Shown here: positions 33,914 to 46,462 of the stretch, piece after piece
How the letters are laid out: each line of letters begins with the position of its first letter
How positions within the stretch are numbered: position 1 is the stretch's first letter
NCBI GenBank assembly: GCA_004194705.1
Contig: SADC01001176.1
Coordinates: 124,001 to 188,000, forward strand
DNA: 64,000 bases
Source of the DNA: Ditylenchus dipsaci
Taxonomy: Eukaryota; Nematoda; Chromadorea; Rhabditida; Anguinidae
Reading direction: 5' to 3'
The notes under the pieces: model-generated
Told to the model about the DNA's origin: nothing
What the model saw: only the letters and a program-made list of their open reading frames with translations
The model's database searches: none
Position numbers and translations under genes: made by a program

Positions 33914-36900
33914 ATGGCTGGTCCTAACATCTCAGACACCTGTTTGTCGCCCTGGCCCTCTTGTTTGTCCCTAAGTGAAGCGTTTGTCACTGTGGCATCC
34001 ATGCTCACTGTTATGCTAGTAGGTTTATTTACAGGGTGTGGGTATTCCATGGACTCAAATTTGAACAAATTTTTTCACAAACTTGTACAGCTAAACAATT
34101 TTTTGCAGGTGATTGTGTTCGGAAATTTGATGGTGGTGCTGACAGTCAACAACGATCAGAAGTTGCGCAGTCAACGGCAAAATTGGTTGATTGTGAGTTT
34201 GGCATTGGCAGATCTGCTGGTTGGACTGCTGATCATGCCTTTGACTATGATCTATGAAATAGTGGGCAGTTGGGTGCTGGGTAAGTCGATATTTTTACAC
34301 CATAATAGCTGTTCTGGCTTCAATATGTATTCTGTGAATTTGCCGGCTCTTGGCAACTGCAACAGAAAATAACATATTCCCTAAATGTTCTAATAAAGTC
34401 GCAAGGGGCTTTTTTAAATCAATCTCTAAAGGAAGAAATCTATTAGAGACGGTAGCTCTATCTTTGTTCTTCCTTTATAGGGGGTTCAGCCCTATTAAAG
34501 AATCGGAGGCGTTTTTTTGCTTTGATCCTCTTGTTGATTTTTTTTCTGTGAAATAAGTATTTTGGTACAGTCGAACCTCATACAGCACCACCCCAAGGGA
34601 CCGACCCTAGGGTGCTATTGTATCGAGGGTTCACTTGACTTAATTTTAGTCAAAGCTGACCGAATCGGTCCACTTTAGGGTGGTGTTATATCGAGGTTAG
34701 TTAAGGTAGTGTTGTATTCAAGTTCGACTGTGCTATAAAAAGTATCTGCCATTTTGAATCATGGCAAAATGACTCCGAAAAACAATCATTGTGAACAAAA
34801 TCTTCTTAGAGAACATGAGCAGAATCCTTTTTAAAGCGTCTTAAAAAGTGCATTTTTCCCTAAAAGTCGAAAATATTTCACAGCCAAAATTTTTCACAAC
34901 CCTCTAGAACAAACTTAGTCAGTTAGTCAGATTTTTGTGTGTTTTTAGGCTCAGGCTAGGGTAGTAGTCATATTGCAGCAACTCAAATCGGGTGGTACTT
35001 TTTCTAGTACCAAAATACTTATTTCTTATTTCACTGAAAAAATCAACAGGGGGAACCAAGGCAAAAAATAGGCTCGACTCTTTAATAGGGCCGGGTGTTT
35101 TACTAACAAAAGAGGTTCTATTATAACATTTACGGTAGATGGCTGAATTTTCAAAGTTCCTTTCAGGTAATTTATTATGTGAACTATGGCTGGCCCTAGA
35201 TGTTCTTTTTGTTACTGCTTCTATATTGCATATTGTGAGTGTTACAATTTTTTTTGTCCAAAGTGCTAAATTGTCCCGAGCTAGGATTGCCTAAAATCGT
35301 GTTTTTACCACTTCTAGAGGCCGAAATTAGTGTTGTAAGTGGCACCGGCTCCGAATTATTTTAGGTCGGTGCCGTAAATCAATGCCGGTGCCGAAATTTT
35401 CAGGGTCGGTGCCAAGAGCCAATGCTGAAATTTTTGGAGTCGGTGCCCAAAATCACAGCTGCGCTTGCACACCCGTGACCTCAAATACAAACTTGAATCC
35501 GCCGTCCGAATTTCAAAAAAAAAGTTGTTACGTGTTTTGTTGGCTTGTATAAAATAGTAAAATCTTGAGCATTAAGGCACGTACACAATAAGTGTGGGGC
35601 TCAGTGCGAGATGTGGCGTGTTTTTAACACGGGAAGAGCTGTAATTGTTTCCTCCCTGAAACGTTTTTTCTGCTAGTACCATTTTGTAGCTAAGATTCCA
35701 GGCTTCAGAATGAGCCATTGACAAGAAGCATATGATGAAAAAAAATTGGGGTGAAAATCTTGAGGTCCGCACTCAAGACCACACTCAGGCCCATATCCAT
35801 ACGAGTGTCGACCTGAGTGCGAGCCTAAGCATTTTTACCCCAATTTATTTTATCAAATTTGCTTGTCAATAGCTCATTTGGAAGCCCTGAATCTTAGCTA
35901 CACAATGGTAGTAACAGAAAAAAGTTTCAGAAACAAAAGAAGTACAGCTCTTCCCGCGTTAAAAACAAGCCAAATCTCACACTCAGTCCAACAATCATTG
36001 TAATATTAAAGTGAGAGTAAAACAATCAAATTATTTGAAAAATATCTGTTTAGTGTATAATTTCGTTGGATCGCTACTGGTCTGTGACCCAACCATTGAC
36101 CTATCCTACCAAAAGGACGCCTTTTCTAATGTGTGTCATGATCGGTAAGTCCACTTACACATACCGCTAAAACCAATTTTTTGAAAACCCCAAAACATAT
36201 TTAGGAGTAGCCTGGCTTCTCTCACTTCTTATTTGCTTTCCGCCCCTTTTGGGCTGGAAACCGCATCGCAAAACAGGAGAGTGTGCAGTGAGCCAAGATT
36301 TAGGCTATGTGCTCTACTCTTCTCTAGGATCCTTCTACATTCCTGTCGGCATTCTGGTCATGGTCTACTGGAGAATATTTGGTAGTTATACACAAAAAAA
36401 TCGATAACCTTTTTTGTTTTTGGCTGATTTTTTCGAGTCAAAACATGTTTTTGTCCAATCAACTATTTTGTGAAAAAATGACTAAGAATGACCATTCGCT
36501 CATTCTGACACAGAATTGGACCCACCGAATTAACTGTAAATTTACTCGTATATTACACGAAAAATTCTACAGTCAATTGGGTCGGTCTCATTCTGAGTCA
36601 GAATCAGCGGGTGGTCAATCTGAGTTTTTTTTGAAAAAGATAGTTAAGGGGAGAAATATTCCTTACCCCCCCCCCCGAAAGTCAGTCAAAAAGAAAAAGG
36701 TTTTTTGGAGGCTTATAATATCAAGAAATTTATCAAATGTAAGAGTTCAGTAATCACCAAACACCACAGTCGTCAAAGAATGAAAGACACTCAGAGAACA
36801 GACGAGACTCTCTGCCAGATGACCTCCCAGGTGCATTGCATTTCTGAAAAAGGCATCTCCCAAAATGGCAAGTCTGCAATCAGCAATATTTCCGAGGGCG

Positions 36901-39900
36901 AAGTCTCTACTCCAGACACTCAAGTAAGTTTTTCAGCATCACTAGGAAATGTATACTATTAAATTTTGCAAAATACCGACAAAATTCGTTGATTTTCAGA
37001 CGATCATAACTATCTCAAAAAACGGGTTTTTTGTGTTTAAATTATCGAACTTTCCAATCCCAGCTGACAATTTTTATTTTTTTTCTTGGTCCCTCTGTTG
37101 TCAAAAACTCGGTGAATTAAACTCAAAAGTCTCTGTCAAATTTCATATATTGGATTTTTTCTATGTCTGTTGCCCCCCAAAAAAATTTTGAAGTTAAGAG
37201 TGCACGAAAAGACGACCGCGGAAATCTCAATCTTTACAATATTTGGCACCGGGCTGTCAAAACAAAATTTTAAAAGCCTTCAAAAATTGGGATAAAAAGT
37301 GTCGGGCACTAGGTGGGAACGAACTCGAGGGGGTGCCGGAATATCGAGACTCGACTGTAACTTGACGAATTGTCTATCAATCATCCCAATTTAGGTGAAT
37401 CTATTCTCCAACATCCGGTCGCGCATCTTCAACAACACTGACTCATTCAAGTTCAGTCAGGAAGATGAGATTAGTCAGAAGAAGAAGAGTTTAGACAAGC
37501 GACGACGTCTGCTTAAAGTCAAGGAGCGTCAGGCCACTCTGATTCTAGGGCTTATATTCACTGCTTTCATAGCTTCTTGGTTGCCCTTCTTCTCGATGTA
37601 TGTCCTGGGGCTTTTGGCTATGAGGCTCCAATCACTGCTTTCAAATTCTTCTTTGGTTAGGATATTGTGAGTTTTTTCTGCACTGATTCACAAAAGGGCA
37701 GGCTTAGCATGAATTTCGTTACATAGTAACTAAGTGTATAGACAGTATTCATATGCAAAGATAAGGCTTGAGTTCAGAATCCCCACCCCACACGGGGACT
37801 GATCAGGTGGAGGAGATAACTTCATATTCGTGTTTCTCGACCTCGATTTCATGAGAAAGCCGCGCGTTTTTTGGTTCTGAGAAAAAGACATTTCGAACCA
37901 CAGAGGGGAGGTATCATGGTTTTTGAGTCAAAATTTGAAAAATTTAAATTGGCGCCTTTTGAATTTAAAAGGGATTAAGGACTGTATAGGGAGGGGAAGG
38001 GAATAAAAGGGGGCCACTAATCACACAGGGGCCACTAACAAGAAGATGTTGAACATAGTTTTGAATACTGGGGCCTACCGCATAAATAAACTCTGGTATG
38101 CATGCTTTTTCATGCATCCAGAGTCACTTTCGAGTGATTTGTGTCTAAGGTATGTGGGTGTGCGCATCTCAACCCCAAGCAACCAAGCCCCCTGCGCCCC
38201 CGAAGGGGCGCAGGGGGCTTGAGAGTTAGAGATGCGCGCACACACTTACCTTAGACATGATTCCGAGAAGTACTCTTGACCATAAAATGCATATAGCGTA
38301 TCTTTTTGCCACGGCCCAGTTGAAAAACATGGTGGGGCAGTTGAAGAATACAGATATTTAAATTCCTAACGTTCTGCCATAAAAGTGGCCTTCTTTTATT
38401 CCCTTCCCCTTCCAAACAGCCCTTATTCCCTTTAAAATTCAAAAGGCGCCAATTTAAATTTTTCGAATTTTGACTAAAAAACCATGATACCCCCATGATA
38501 CCCGCCCCCCCCCCTGTGGTTCGAAAATTTGGGGGGGGGGGGGGGGCTATTCGTCACTGAAACCAAAAATAATTTGTGAATTTTTTACTATAGCAAAAAA
38601 AATATTGCCAACCCCATGGCTTATATTAATTTGGTTTGCGAAAAAATGAAAAAGCCACGAAAATATTATTTATTCCACGAAAGAGAAACTGAGCAATGTG
38701 GTACTTATCCCGTTTATCCTTCCCCCCCCCACACCAAATTTTTTAAAAGTCACCCAAAAACACCTTCTAAGCACTTTTTTCTGCTTAACATGATACAATA
38801 AATATTTCTAAACAGTTTTCAATTAAAAAATTGAAACTTTTTTCAAAAAATTTTGACTAAAACTCATAAAGGCCAGATGGTCTTTTAAGGAATTTTATGC
38901 GTATTTTTGAATAATTTTGGTGAGATATAAAAAAAATAACAATTTTTGAATATTTTTTGACTAATGAGGACCTTCCGCATATAGAAACTGTGGTATAAAC
39001 ATGTATATGTCGTTGCCAGTGCCATTTGGCTTATTACCTCTTTTTGACTTGGTGCATCTAGTGAACATTTTAGGCTTAGGCAAGGGTAGGCCAGCGTATG
39101 TTAGGATGGACTCAAACGTGTTTTGCTTCTTTATTGAAGTTGGAAAGCATTTTTGATCCCGTTGTAACTTATCCTGGCCTACTCTTGCCTTAGTCTAAGT
39201 CTATAAAATGTAAAAAATAATTGAAAAATGACCCTAAAATGGGGAATAATCTTTTTCGTAGACCCGTAAATAATCTTTCTCGTAGCATATTTTAGTTTTT
39301 TTGCAAACCAAATTGTATTACACTCGGCAACTGGACAAAAATGGAAAAAAGTCGTTTTTGTCGCGCGACAAATTTTGTTGTTAACTCACTTTTTGAAAAC
39401 GCACCGAGCCGATTATTTCAGAACTAGTTAAAATAAGGAAGAAAAGGTAGTCTTGGAAAAATTAGATCGATGCCTCGTCGAAAAGTGGGGTAACAACACG
39501 TTTTAAAAAATTTTCAAAACGGCTTTTAACCGTTTTTGTCCAGTTGCCATTACAGTAAACTCTCGATATAACAGCCCCACCTCAAGTTTGTTCCCGCCTA
39601 GGGTCTGACACTTTTTTACCCTGATTTTTGAATTGTTTGTGAGTTGCGTTAAGGCTAGTCCAGTCCTAAATATCGCAAGGATTTCGATGTTGCCGATTGT
39701 ATTTCAAATAAAAAATAATTTTGCCGAAAAGATCTGCGGGTACTCGATATAACGGCCCCTACTTTAAAATTAGAGGGTCGTTCAATCGAGTACCCGCGGA
39801 TCTTTTCGACAAAAAATTTTTATTTGAAAAACGATCGGTAAAATCGAAATCCTTACGATATTCAGAACTGGACTAGCCTTAACGCAACTCGCAAAACAAT

Positions 39901-40346
39901 TAAAAAATCAGGGTGAAAAGTGTCGGACCCTAGGCGGGAACGAACTTGAGGTGGGGCCGATATATCGAGGCTTGACTGCATGTCCTAAACCCTAAAATGT
40001 TGCTAAACCAACTGCTCAACCCGAAATTGTCCTAAGCTACGCCTAATCTACAAGTAAGCATCTTTTTGATGATTTCAAGGGTATCTACTAAATCGGGCTT
40101 AGCCTACTCTTTTTATCTTTTGTAAAAAGAGAAATGATTAATTACATTTATCTTCATTTTTTGCAGGCAACAGTGGTATCAACCCAATTATGTAACATAA
40201 TTAATACCCTTTAGCAGTGATTGATGCATTTAATAACACACATTTGCAGATACACCGTTTTCAACAGAGAATTTAAGAGAGCCTTGTTTCGTCTCCTGCG
40301 CCGACATCAGCACTATTTTCTGTTTCTAAGGCATCATATATACTGA
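33914..40346 (+). CDS. Aminergic-type G-protein-coupled receptor (nine exons)
   Basis: Exons: 33914-34018, 34109-34280, 35167-35234, 36054-36144, 36205-36381, 36700-36923, 37395-37666, 40167-40191, 40250-40346; about 410 residues. TM1 ends VIVFGNLMVVLTV; TM2 has SLALADLLVGLLIMPL; TM3 has CELWLALDVL, with the amine-binding Asp, then CIISLDRYWSVTQPL; TM4-5 has GVAWLLSLL and LGYVLYSSLGSFYIP, with Ser at amine-contact sites; TM6 is KERQATLILGLIFTAFIASWLPFF; TM7 is NSGINPIIYTVFNREFKRAL with NPxxY. This is the biogenic-amine receptor plan (octopamine, tyramine, dopamine or serotonin type); I cannot choose the ligand. Exon 7 needs two extra bases (near 37614 in GGGG, near 37653 in TTT) to read through extracellular loop 3. 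The exon 6 acceptor is purine-rich and uncertain. Confidence 0.85.
34566..34732. mobile_element. pogo-like MITE in GPCR intron 2
   Basis: TA-CAGTCGAACCTCATACAGC at the left and GTATTCAAGTTCGACTG at the right, 167 bp. Interior motif GGGTGGTGTTATATCGAGG. Same tips as the other CAGTC-starting families but a different body. Confidence 0.65.
35600..35992. repeat. Imperfect palindrome in GPCR intron 3
   Basis: GTGTTTTTAACACGGGAAGAG and AGCTGTAATTG-type segments return inverted after 35830, for example CTCTTCCCGCGTTAAAAAC. The centre is near 35800. Confidence 0.6.
37195..37359. mobile_element. Single end of a pogo-like element in GPCR intron 6
   Basis: Contains GTCGGGCACTAGGTGGGAAC and ends ATCGAGACTCGACTG-TA. 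The partner arm is missing. Confidence 0.5.
38035..38345. mobile_element. Palindromic GCGCATCTC/CCTTAGAC element, copy 2, in GPCR intron 7
   Basis: The left arm has CATGCATCCAGAGTCACTTT and TGTGTCTAAGGTATGTGGG; the right arm has the inverse plan, around the hairpin GCGCCCCCGAAGGGGCGC at 38190-38210. Homopolymer tracts of C and G at 38500-38545, just outside, look unreliable. Confidence 0.65.
39551..39980. mobile_element. pogo-like palindrome in GPCR intron 7
   Basis: TA-CAGTAAACTCTCGATATAAC at the left and ATATCGAGGCTTGACTG at the right, 430 bp with about 200-bp arms. Core motifs CTAGGCGGGAACGAACTTGA and GATCTGCGGGTACTCGAT. Inserted in the 2.5-kb intron that separates TM7 exons. Confidence 0.75.
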
Positions 40347-40737
40347 AATTGTTCTTGAAATGCTCTGTTTTTGCTCTACAAAAACTTTTTCTTATCTTTT
40401 ATGAGAAAATTTTGTTATTGATTTTAGTTGGGATAAATTAGTTTGCATTACTCTAGCCTTTTTTGTATTTGACAAAGTAGAAAATGTCGGCATAGATCGC
40501 CTCTAATATAAGTGAAAAATTTCGGTGCGTTAATTTTTTTTTCTTTTTTTTTGTTTCAATTAAAAAACACTGAAAGGTGAAAAAAATTTTGAAAAAATAT
40601 TGCTTTGGTCCCCCTGTTGTTTTTAAGTGCCGCTTATTGGCGTTTTCAAAACGACAGGAGGGACCAAAGCAATTTTTTATTAAACGTTTCTTTATCAACA
40701 TTTTAAGACAAGTACGATACCCGACATTAGTGATGGC
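40347..40737. other. Stretch downstream of the GPCR
   Basis: Contains a short palindrome at 40603-40673 (TTGCTTTGGTCCCCCTG and its inverse CAGGAGGGACCAAAGCAA), a hairpin form of the dispersed GGACCAAGGC motif. No gene. Confidence 0.45.
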
Positions 40738-41078
40738 CAGTGATGGGTCCGCCCCGCCTCGGGGCGCCCCAAATGCGCCCCACACCGCCCCAGACCGCCC
40801 TACACTGCTCCGCCCGGTGCGTGGGGCGGTGGCATGGTTCACCTCGGAGCGTGGGTGGTGCCGAGACGTGAATAAAAATAGTCCGAGGCACGAGGCGGGG
40901 CGTGGGTGATGACTCGGTGCCCCATATTTTCATAGAGCGCCTGTAATTTTTTTCCGGAGCGGTGCGCCGCGGGTGCCTTGTGCCGGTGCGACAATCTGAA
41001 TCACTCCGGGCCTGGAGCAGTGGTCTGGAAATCACTGGTGCGGTGCTGGGGCGATAATTGCCTGCTTACACATCACTG
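40738..41078. mobile_element. GC-rich hAT-like element with CAGTGATGGG tips
   Basis: Flanked by GTGATGGC (40730-40737) and GTGATGAC (41079-41086), 7 of 8 matching. Tips are CAGTGATG and CATCACTG. The 341-bp body is far richer in G+C than its surroundings (GCCCCGCCTCGGGGCGCCCC). Overlapping long open frames on both strands reflect composition, not coding. Confidence 0.7.
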
Positions 41079-41260
41079 GTGATGACTTTGCTTAATAATT
41101 ATTTTTCAAATTCGGGTTTGCATTTATCAATGTGGTTAAAATACATAAAATACAAAATACCCTGATTAGGACTGTGCGCAGATTTAAATTCTGTCGGTCT
41201 TTTCCTGGCTTCTATGAAAGACGTTATGATTTATAAAAAACAATCAGTGTTTAAAATTTC

Positions 41261-41471
41261 TAGGGTTGTCGACTTTCGACTTTTAAGTCGAAAGGTCGAA
41301 ATTTTTTTAAGGCAGATTTTTTTTACCGGAGTCTAAATCTGATTTTAAAATGTATACCCAACTTTTAATTCTGAGTATATGTTGTAAAATCAGATTTTCC
41401 CTCCGAGGCCAAAAATCGACCTTAAAAAAATTTCGACCTTTCGACTTTAAAGTCGAAAGTCGACAACCCTA
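41261..41471. mobile_element. hAT-like palindrome with TAGGGTTGTCGACTTTCGAC tips
   Basis: Flanked by the 8-bp duplication AAAATTTC (41253-41260 and 41472-41479). The arms of about 100 bp are inverse copies and contain AAGTCGAAAGGTCGAAATTT. 211 bp. Confidence 0.8.
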
Positions 41472-42564
41472 AAAATTTCCCTTACAAATTTAACAGTGTG
41501 AAGATTTTTTGGGTTAAAGATCATGATTTAAGGTAAATTGAAATTATCTGTTGAAAATTATTAAATTTTGGCATAATTAATTTTAATTAATTAATTTGAT
41601 TTAATTTTTTTCAAATTTTTTTGTCAAAATGGTTAACCCGAGCCGATTTTTTCAGCCTAGTTGCGGCCAGCCCTGATAAATTACTTTTTTGTCGAATTCA
41701 TTTTTTCACTATTTTATAAATGGAACTATTGGCATCATCTACACTTGTGTAAATTGATTGACACTCACCATTTCCACAGCAAAGCCGCCCAAAATCATCC
41801 TTTCCATCGCGATTTAGCAAGTCTGCTGTCTCTTTTTGATATGCATTCAGACCAATGTTTGGTCTCTAGGTGGCGTTGGTAGGGGTGCAGCAGCAGCAGT
41901 TAGCAACTCCAATCAATAAATTTGTTACTTCTTTCCCTTTGCTGCTGCGCATTTTTCAAGAAGAGAAAGGCTGAGAGAAATTAGACTTGTGTTATCTCCT
42001 TCTTTTCTCCTCCTACAATCTGCACAGTCACTGTCTTCCCACCAAAAATTCTTTGCACATGATGTGTGTGTTTTTTGCCCTTTCCTCGCCCCTCCTTCTT
42101 GATGCTGACTGAGATGACTGATGGTTTGGGAAGTCGCGCCCATGGAAATGTTTTGTATACAACATTCTTTTTTGGCTATTTCAATGTACTTTTGATTTTT
42201 TGTTCTTCTTTTCTCTTTTTCTCTTGCTAATTTGGTGGCTTGAATATGTGTGTGTTGTGTAGGAAAGGGTTTGATATTGGGGGTTTTGGGATGTCTGCGA
42301 GAATTTATGACTTGCTTGCTTGTAATCAGGTTTTGTTTCTGCTAGAACCTGATTCCTGCTTCTTTTAACCGTCTTTGTCTGGGAAAGCGTGTTGTTGAGG
42401 GTATACGCATAATTGGGTGAGATTGATTTGGATTTGTGGTGTGCTAATGGCTGTCTTTATTTCATTGATTTTGGTGGTTTGAGATTATCAAGAATGGAGA
42501 TGGTCCTAAATCAGGGTTTGAAAAAGTTCTTTTATTTAGCTTTGTCCTTTTTTTGATCACCATT

Positions 42565-42974
42565 GCGTCCCCCAAAAAGTTCGTTCCCACCTTGGGTCCG
42601 ACACTTTTTTTAGCTCAATTTTTGAAGTTTTTTTTCACAACTGATTCGTCCGTCTGGTCGGAAATATCGCAAGGATTCCGATTTTGCAGGTCGTTTCTTG
42701 GAAACATGGTAATTTTGTCATTTAGACCCGCAACGCTCTCCATTGCGTCGCCTTTTTGGGATTTAAGGCGACGCGATGGAGAGCGTTGCCGGTCTAAATG
42801 ACAAAATTATCATTTTTCCAAGAAACGAGCGGCAAAATCGGAATTCTTGCGATATTTGCGGCCAAACTGACGAATCAGTTGTAAAAAAAAACTTCAAAAA
42901 TTGAGCTAAAAAAAGTGTCGGACCCGAGGTGGGAACGAACTTTTTGGGGGACGCAATGGAGAGCGTCGACTGTA
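42565..42974. mobile_element. pogo-like palindrome, left tip truncated
   Basis: The right end GAGAGCGTCGACTG-TA is intact; the left starts inside the arm at CATTGCGTCCCCCAAAAAG. The centre has CAACGCTCTCCATTGCGTCG and its inverse. Core AAGTGTCGGACCCGAGGTGG. Confidence 0.7.
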
Positions 42975-43439
42975 CTTATCCTGAGAGAGTTCTCAACAAT
43001 TTTGTAGCTCGGAATAATTCTTTTTATACCGGCTTTTTGAAATATTTCAATCGGCGACGGGCATGCCACTTTAAAATCGGCAATAAATTTGGGTAAAATG
43101 AAGACAATATCTTTTTCAGCCAAATGCCCTTTTCAAAATTTATCTCCACCAATGGTTTTTTAATTGATTTTGATCGGATGGTAATTTTTTACACAGTCAC
43201 ATTTTTAGAAGACGGCAGAGGTTGACCTTTCTTGAATAAGTCTGATTCAAACCACATTTTTTACCTGTCAAATTTTTTTCAGGAACGCAAAAAGATGGTT
43301 GACTTTTTTTCTTTTTTGAAAAAAATTCTGCTAAGCACGTTTTTGGTAGCTATTGTTGTGGGCAGTGGTACCATTTTGAAAAAAACTGTGATGGACAAAT
43401 GTTGAAAAATCAACAAACTTCGGAAAGTTTTAAAAAACC

Positions 43440-43860
43440 AACCTTTAGTAATTTTCCGGGGGCAAACCTTTTTCGCAGCTAATTTTCTTTTTCAGCTCTT
43501 TTCCATTTTTTTCTCAAATTTTCTAACATTTTTCTTAAAAATTTAACACCATCGGGTAGCCCTGCGATTCTAGTTTCTAACGTGGTATTATTTGTTGCAA
43601 AATCTTTGAAAAATATATACCGAAAAGTAAAAGTATGAAATAAATTATTCTTCTGACTTACATCGTACTTTTACCTTTTTGGGATATATTTTTCGAAGAT
43701 ATTTCAACAAATGATACTTCCTTGGAAACTAGAATCGCAGGGCAATCTGATAGTGTTAAAACTTTTGAAAAAATGTTAAAAATTTAAGAAAAAGTTTAAA
43801 AAGAAAATAGGCTGCAAAAAGACATTAATCAGCTGCAAAAAAAGGTTTGCCCATTTTTCG
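43440..43860. repeat. Imperfect palindrome
   Basis: CCCTGCGATTCTAGTTTC and TTTGAAAAATATATACC return inverted (GAAACTAGAATCGCAGGG near 43720). The centre is near 43650. Confidence 0.6.
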
Positions 43861-44295
43861 GGAAAAAATAAACAGAATTAAAATTTAAATTTGTCTTGGA
43901 AAGTAAATACATCTGACGTTGGCAGTGTTTGGTTTTTTGGGTCCATTTTATTCAGAAATCGGAATGAAATTTTTTCTTTAAAAAAGTACATTCCGAAAAA
44001 ATTATTTGACTACTTTCGAAGAAAAAGGTGATTTTATCCAGTGCTTACTACGATTTTGAAGCAAAAAAAGATTTTGACTGCAGTTTTCATAAATAAAAAA
44101 GATTTGGGTCCCGAAAACAATACAAATGTTTTAAAAAGTACGATTCACATCCCTGATTTAGTTGCACATTTATTTTTGGCTGCTCATTTTTATTGTCTAA
44201 ACAATAATTTCGTCCTTTCACTCTTGGTCTAAAAATATTATGCTTTTCAGCTCGCTTCTGCAAGGGTAAAGAACGGAAAGACATTCGTGCTAACC

Positions 44296-44897
44296 ATGGG
44301 TCTCTGCAACATGATGCTTTCTTCAGTGCTGCTCCTTCTTGTCGTCAGCTCGATTCCATCGACTGTCTCTGCTGAGAAGAGCTTTTTGGATGAAATCAGA
44401 GACATGGAAATTCTCAAGATTCGGTTAGTCTCTTGCTTTCAAATTCCTATTTACCTCTCCCATTATCAATATTTTCAGTGATGGAAGTTCGGCTTGCCCC
44501 TTGCCTATCGTTGGTCAGCAATGCCCCGAGTCTAATGCTCTCTATCTGTTCAAGTGCTGTGGAGATGTCAACGCGAATTGCTGCTTCCGACTTCAGGTTT
44601 GTGGTTTTTTTGCTTTGTAGTTGTTCATTTGCGCACTAATCAAAAGTTTCGCAGTGATTCGAAACAAACTACGGTCAAATAGTTGAATCCGCCATCGGTG
44701 GGGATTATGACACAAAAGAGTTTGCGTGTTATGAGCGAAGCTATTGATTGATTTTAAACTCTGTGTTCGGAAATATTTGCCTAAATTGTTTATCTACATT
44801 TTTGTAGGACTGGGCCGTCGCCATCATTGCACTGTTCGTCATCATGATTGTGGTGGGGATCTTCGTCAATCTTTTCCGCTGCATCTTCTGCTATTGA
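44296..44897 (+). CDS. Small single-pass Cys-rich membrane protein (111 aa)
   Basis: Exons 44296-44423, 44479-44596, 44808-44897, with phases 2 and 0. A signal peptide (SSVLLLLVVSSIPSTVSA) is followed by a short lumenal part with CPLPIVGQQCPES and YLFKCCGDVNANCCFRLQ, then one membrane helix (WAVAIIALFVIMIVVGIFV) and a tail ending FRCIFCY. Signal peptide, paired Cys (CC...CC) and a single helix recall Shisa/VOPP1-like adaptors, but the similarity is only in plan. An acceptor (TTTTCAG, near 44250) lies about 45 bp before the ATG, a possible trans-splice site; AATAAA occurs near 45255. The frame is intact. Confidence 0.75.
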
Positions 44898-46462
44898 AAG
44901 AATGGGGACGAAAAACAAGCTCATCATATTCTAATTTGACATCTCATGCCTCTTTCACGTTGTTTCTGCTCAACGATCTAGACTTTGTTCCCTTATTCGT
45001 TGCATAAAATTTTCACATGCTTCTTGCTCGTGTGAGTCGGCTGAAGGCCCACTTTCTGCAGTAGTCCTGAGATTTTTCATTATAAAAAATTTGCTGCTGG
45101 GTGGATGGTTCTTAAATTTTCAGTCTGTGCTGTATTCAAGTCTTGCATTTCCGCACACTTGTTTGCCTTAAATTTTGATCAGAAGTCATAATATTATTTA
45201 ATTTTTGTGTAATCCCTTCGATTCCAAACACTTTTTTTCTAAATTGTGTGTGCCAATAAATTATTGCTAAACCGCGCCTTGCTATTACGGCCTCTTAGTT
45301 ATTTAATGAAGTTATAAAGTTGCTTGTGTAAAAATGTTTTCGGTTCTATTATATAAATAAACAGGCACATGCTTATGAACAGGCACAAGTCACACATGCG
45401 CATACACTTTATTTTTGCACACAAGTATATGGAAAAAGATACAAGAACAGGACACATAAATGGCATTTGACAGTCGCAAAAATATGAGCATCTATGATTA
45501 ATTACCGTATCTGTGGACAAACAAATTTTAGCCAAAAACTCGGCAGACGTGGACTGTATTTGCTAAGACCACTGAAGTTTTAGTATTGATTCTAAAGCAA
45601 ATGACTACAAGACTCTTCAGACCAATAAGCCTGCTCGGCTAAATTTCGGAATACCCACCCCAGTCAATTTCGGAACATAAACCTCAGAATTTTGTCTTCG
45701 TCCCTAGCTATTTTTTGCAAAATTTTTTTTTGTCGAGCTTTCACTGTTTGTCTTCTAAATTTTACAATTTTGTTTGATAAACAGTAAGAGCTCGACAAAA
45801 AAGCGAAATTTTTTTTACAAAAAAATCAGCTTAGAGTAACAAGGCGAATTTCTGGGGTGGGTGTTCCGAAATGGACTGGGGTGGGTGTTCAGAAATTGAT
45901 CCGCCTGCTCACCTATTTTGAGAACGACTAAAGACGGGCTTATGGCCCTATTTCACAACAAGTCAAAATATTTCGGGTGGTGGTTGATCTTGTTACCAGG
46001 CGACAGGTGCATTTTAAGAGAGCAGCAGGCTTGCCAACAGCATATTTCTCAATGGTTTTAAGAAGGCGGAACTATGGATACGACTGTTTTTAAAGTATGC
46101 ATAAGTGCTGGTCAACTGGTAAATTGTTTAGGCAAGGCAAAGGCATTGGCCAATGCACCGCAAGTTCCTTCTACAACTTCAAATTATAGGTGGCTAGATT
46201 GGCTTCCCAGCCACTACTATAGTAATAATAATCTCTAGCCATTTGTAAAGCTTGTGCCCAATTACAGCTGTGGAAGCCATTTCTTTCCCACCACCTCAAG
46301 GCATTTGTGTTTCGAAATTTCCGCAGCTGTGAGCCCGGCTAATTGGGGTTGAACATGGTTAACTGTGAAGAAAAAGCCGAACAGCCAAATTAATGTCCAA
46401 TGATTGATGGTTACTTCTGGCTGGTTTTTGACTACATTTCCTAATGTGCTCTTCGGTTGGAG
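44898..46462. other. Gene-poor stretch
   Basis: Includes the 3' UTR of the small membrane protein (to about 45275) and the palindrome 45640-45905. Otherwise nothing I can support. Confidence 0.35.
45640..45905. repeat. Palindrome with AATACCCACCCCAGTC arms
   Basis: GGAATACCCACCCCAGTCAA at the left and GGGGTGGGTGTTCCGAAAT at the right. AGCTCGACAAAAAA also appears on both sides. The centre is near 45770. Confidence 0.6.

Larger units (their letters stand above)
41480..44295. other. Gene-poor stretch with two palindromes
   Basis: Apart from 42565-42974 and 43440-43860, I see only AT-rich sequence. The AATAAATT near 41915 could be a polyadenylation signal, but no coding exon points to it. A TTAA-type tip (GGCGACGGGCATGCC) lies near 43055. 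Confidence 0.35.

Noticed and set aside
40453..41035. Overlapping long open frames on both strands
   Set aside because: Caused by the GC-rich body of the hAT-like element, which lowers stop-codon frequency; no splice sites or conserved text.
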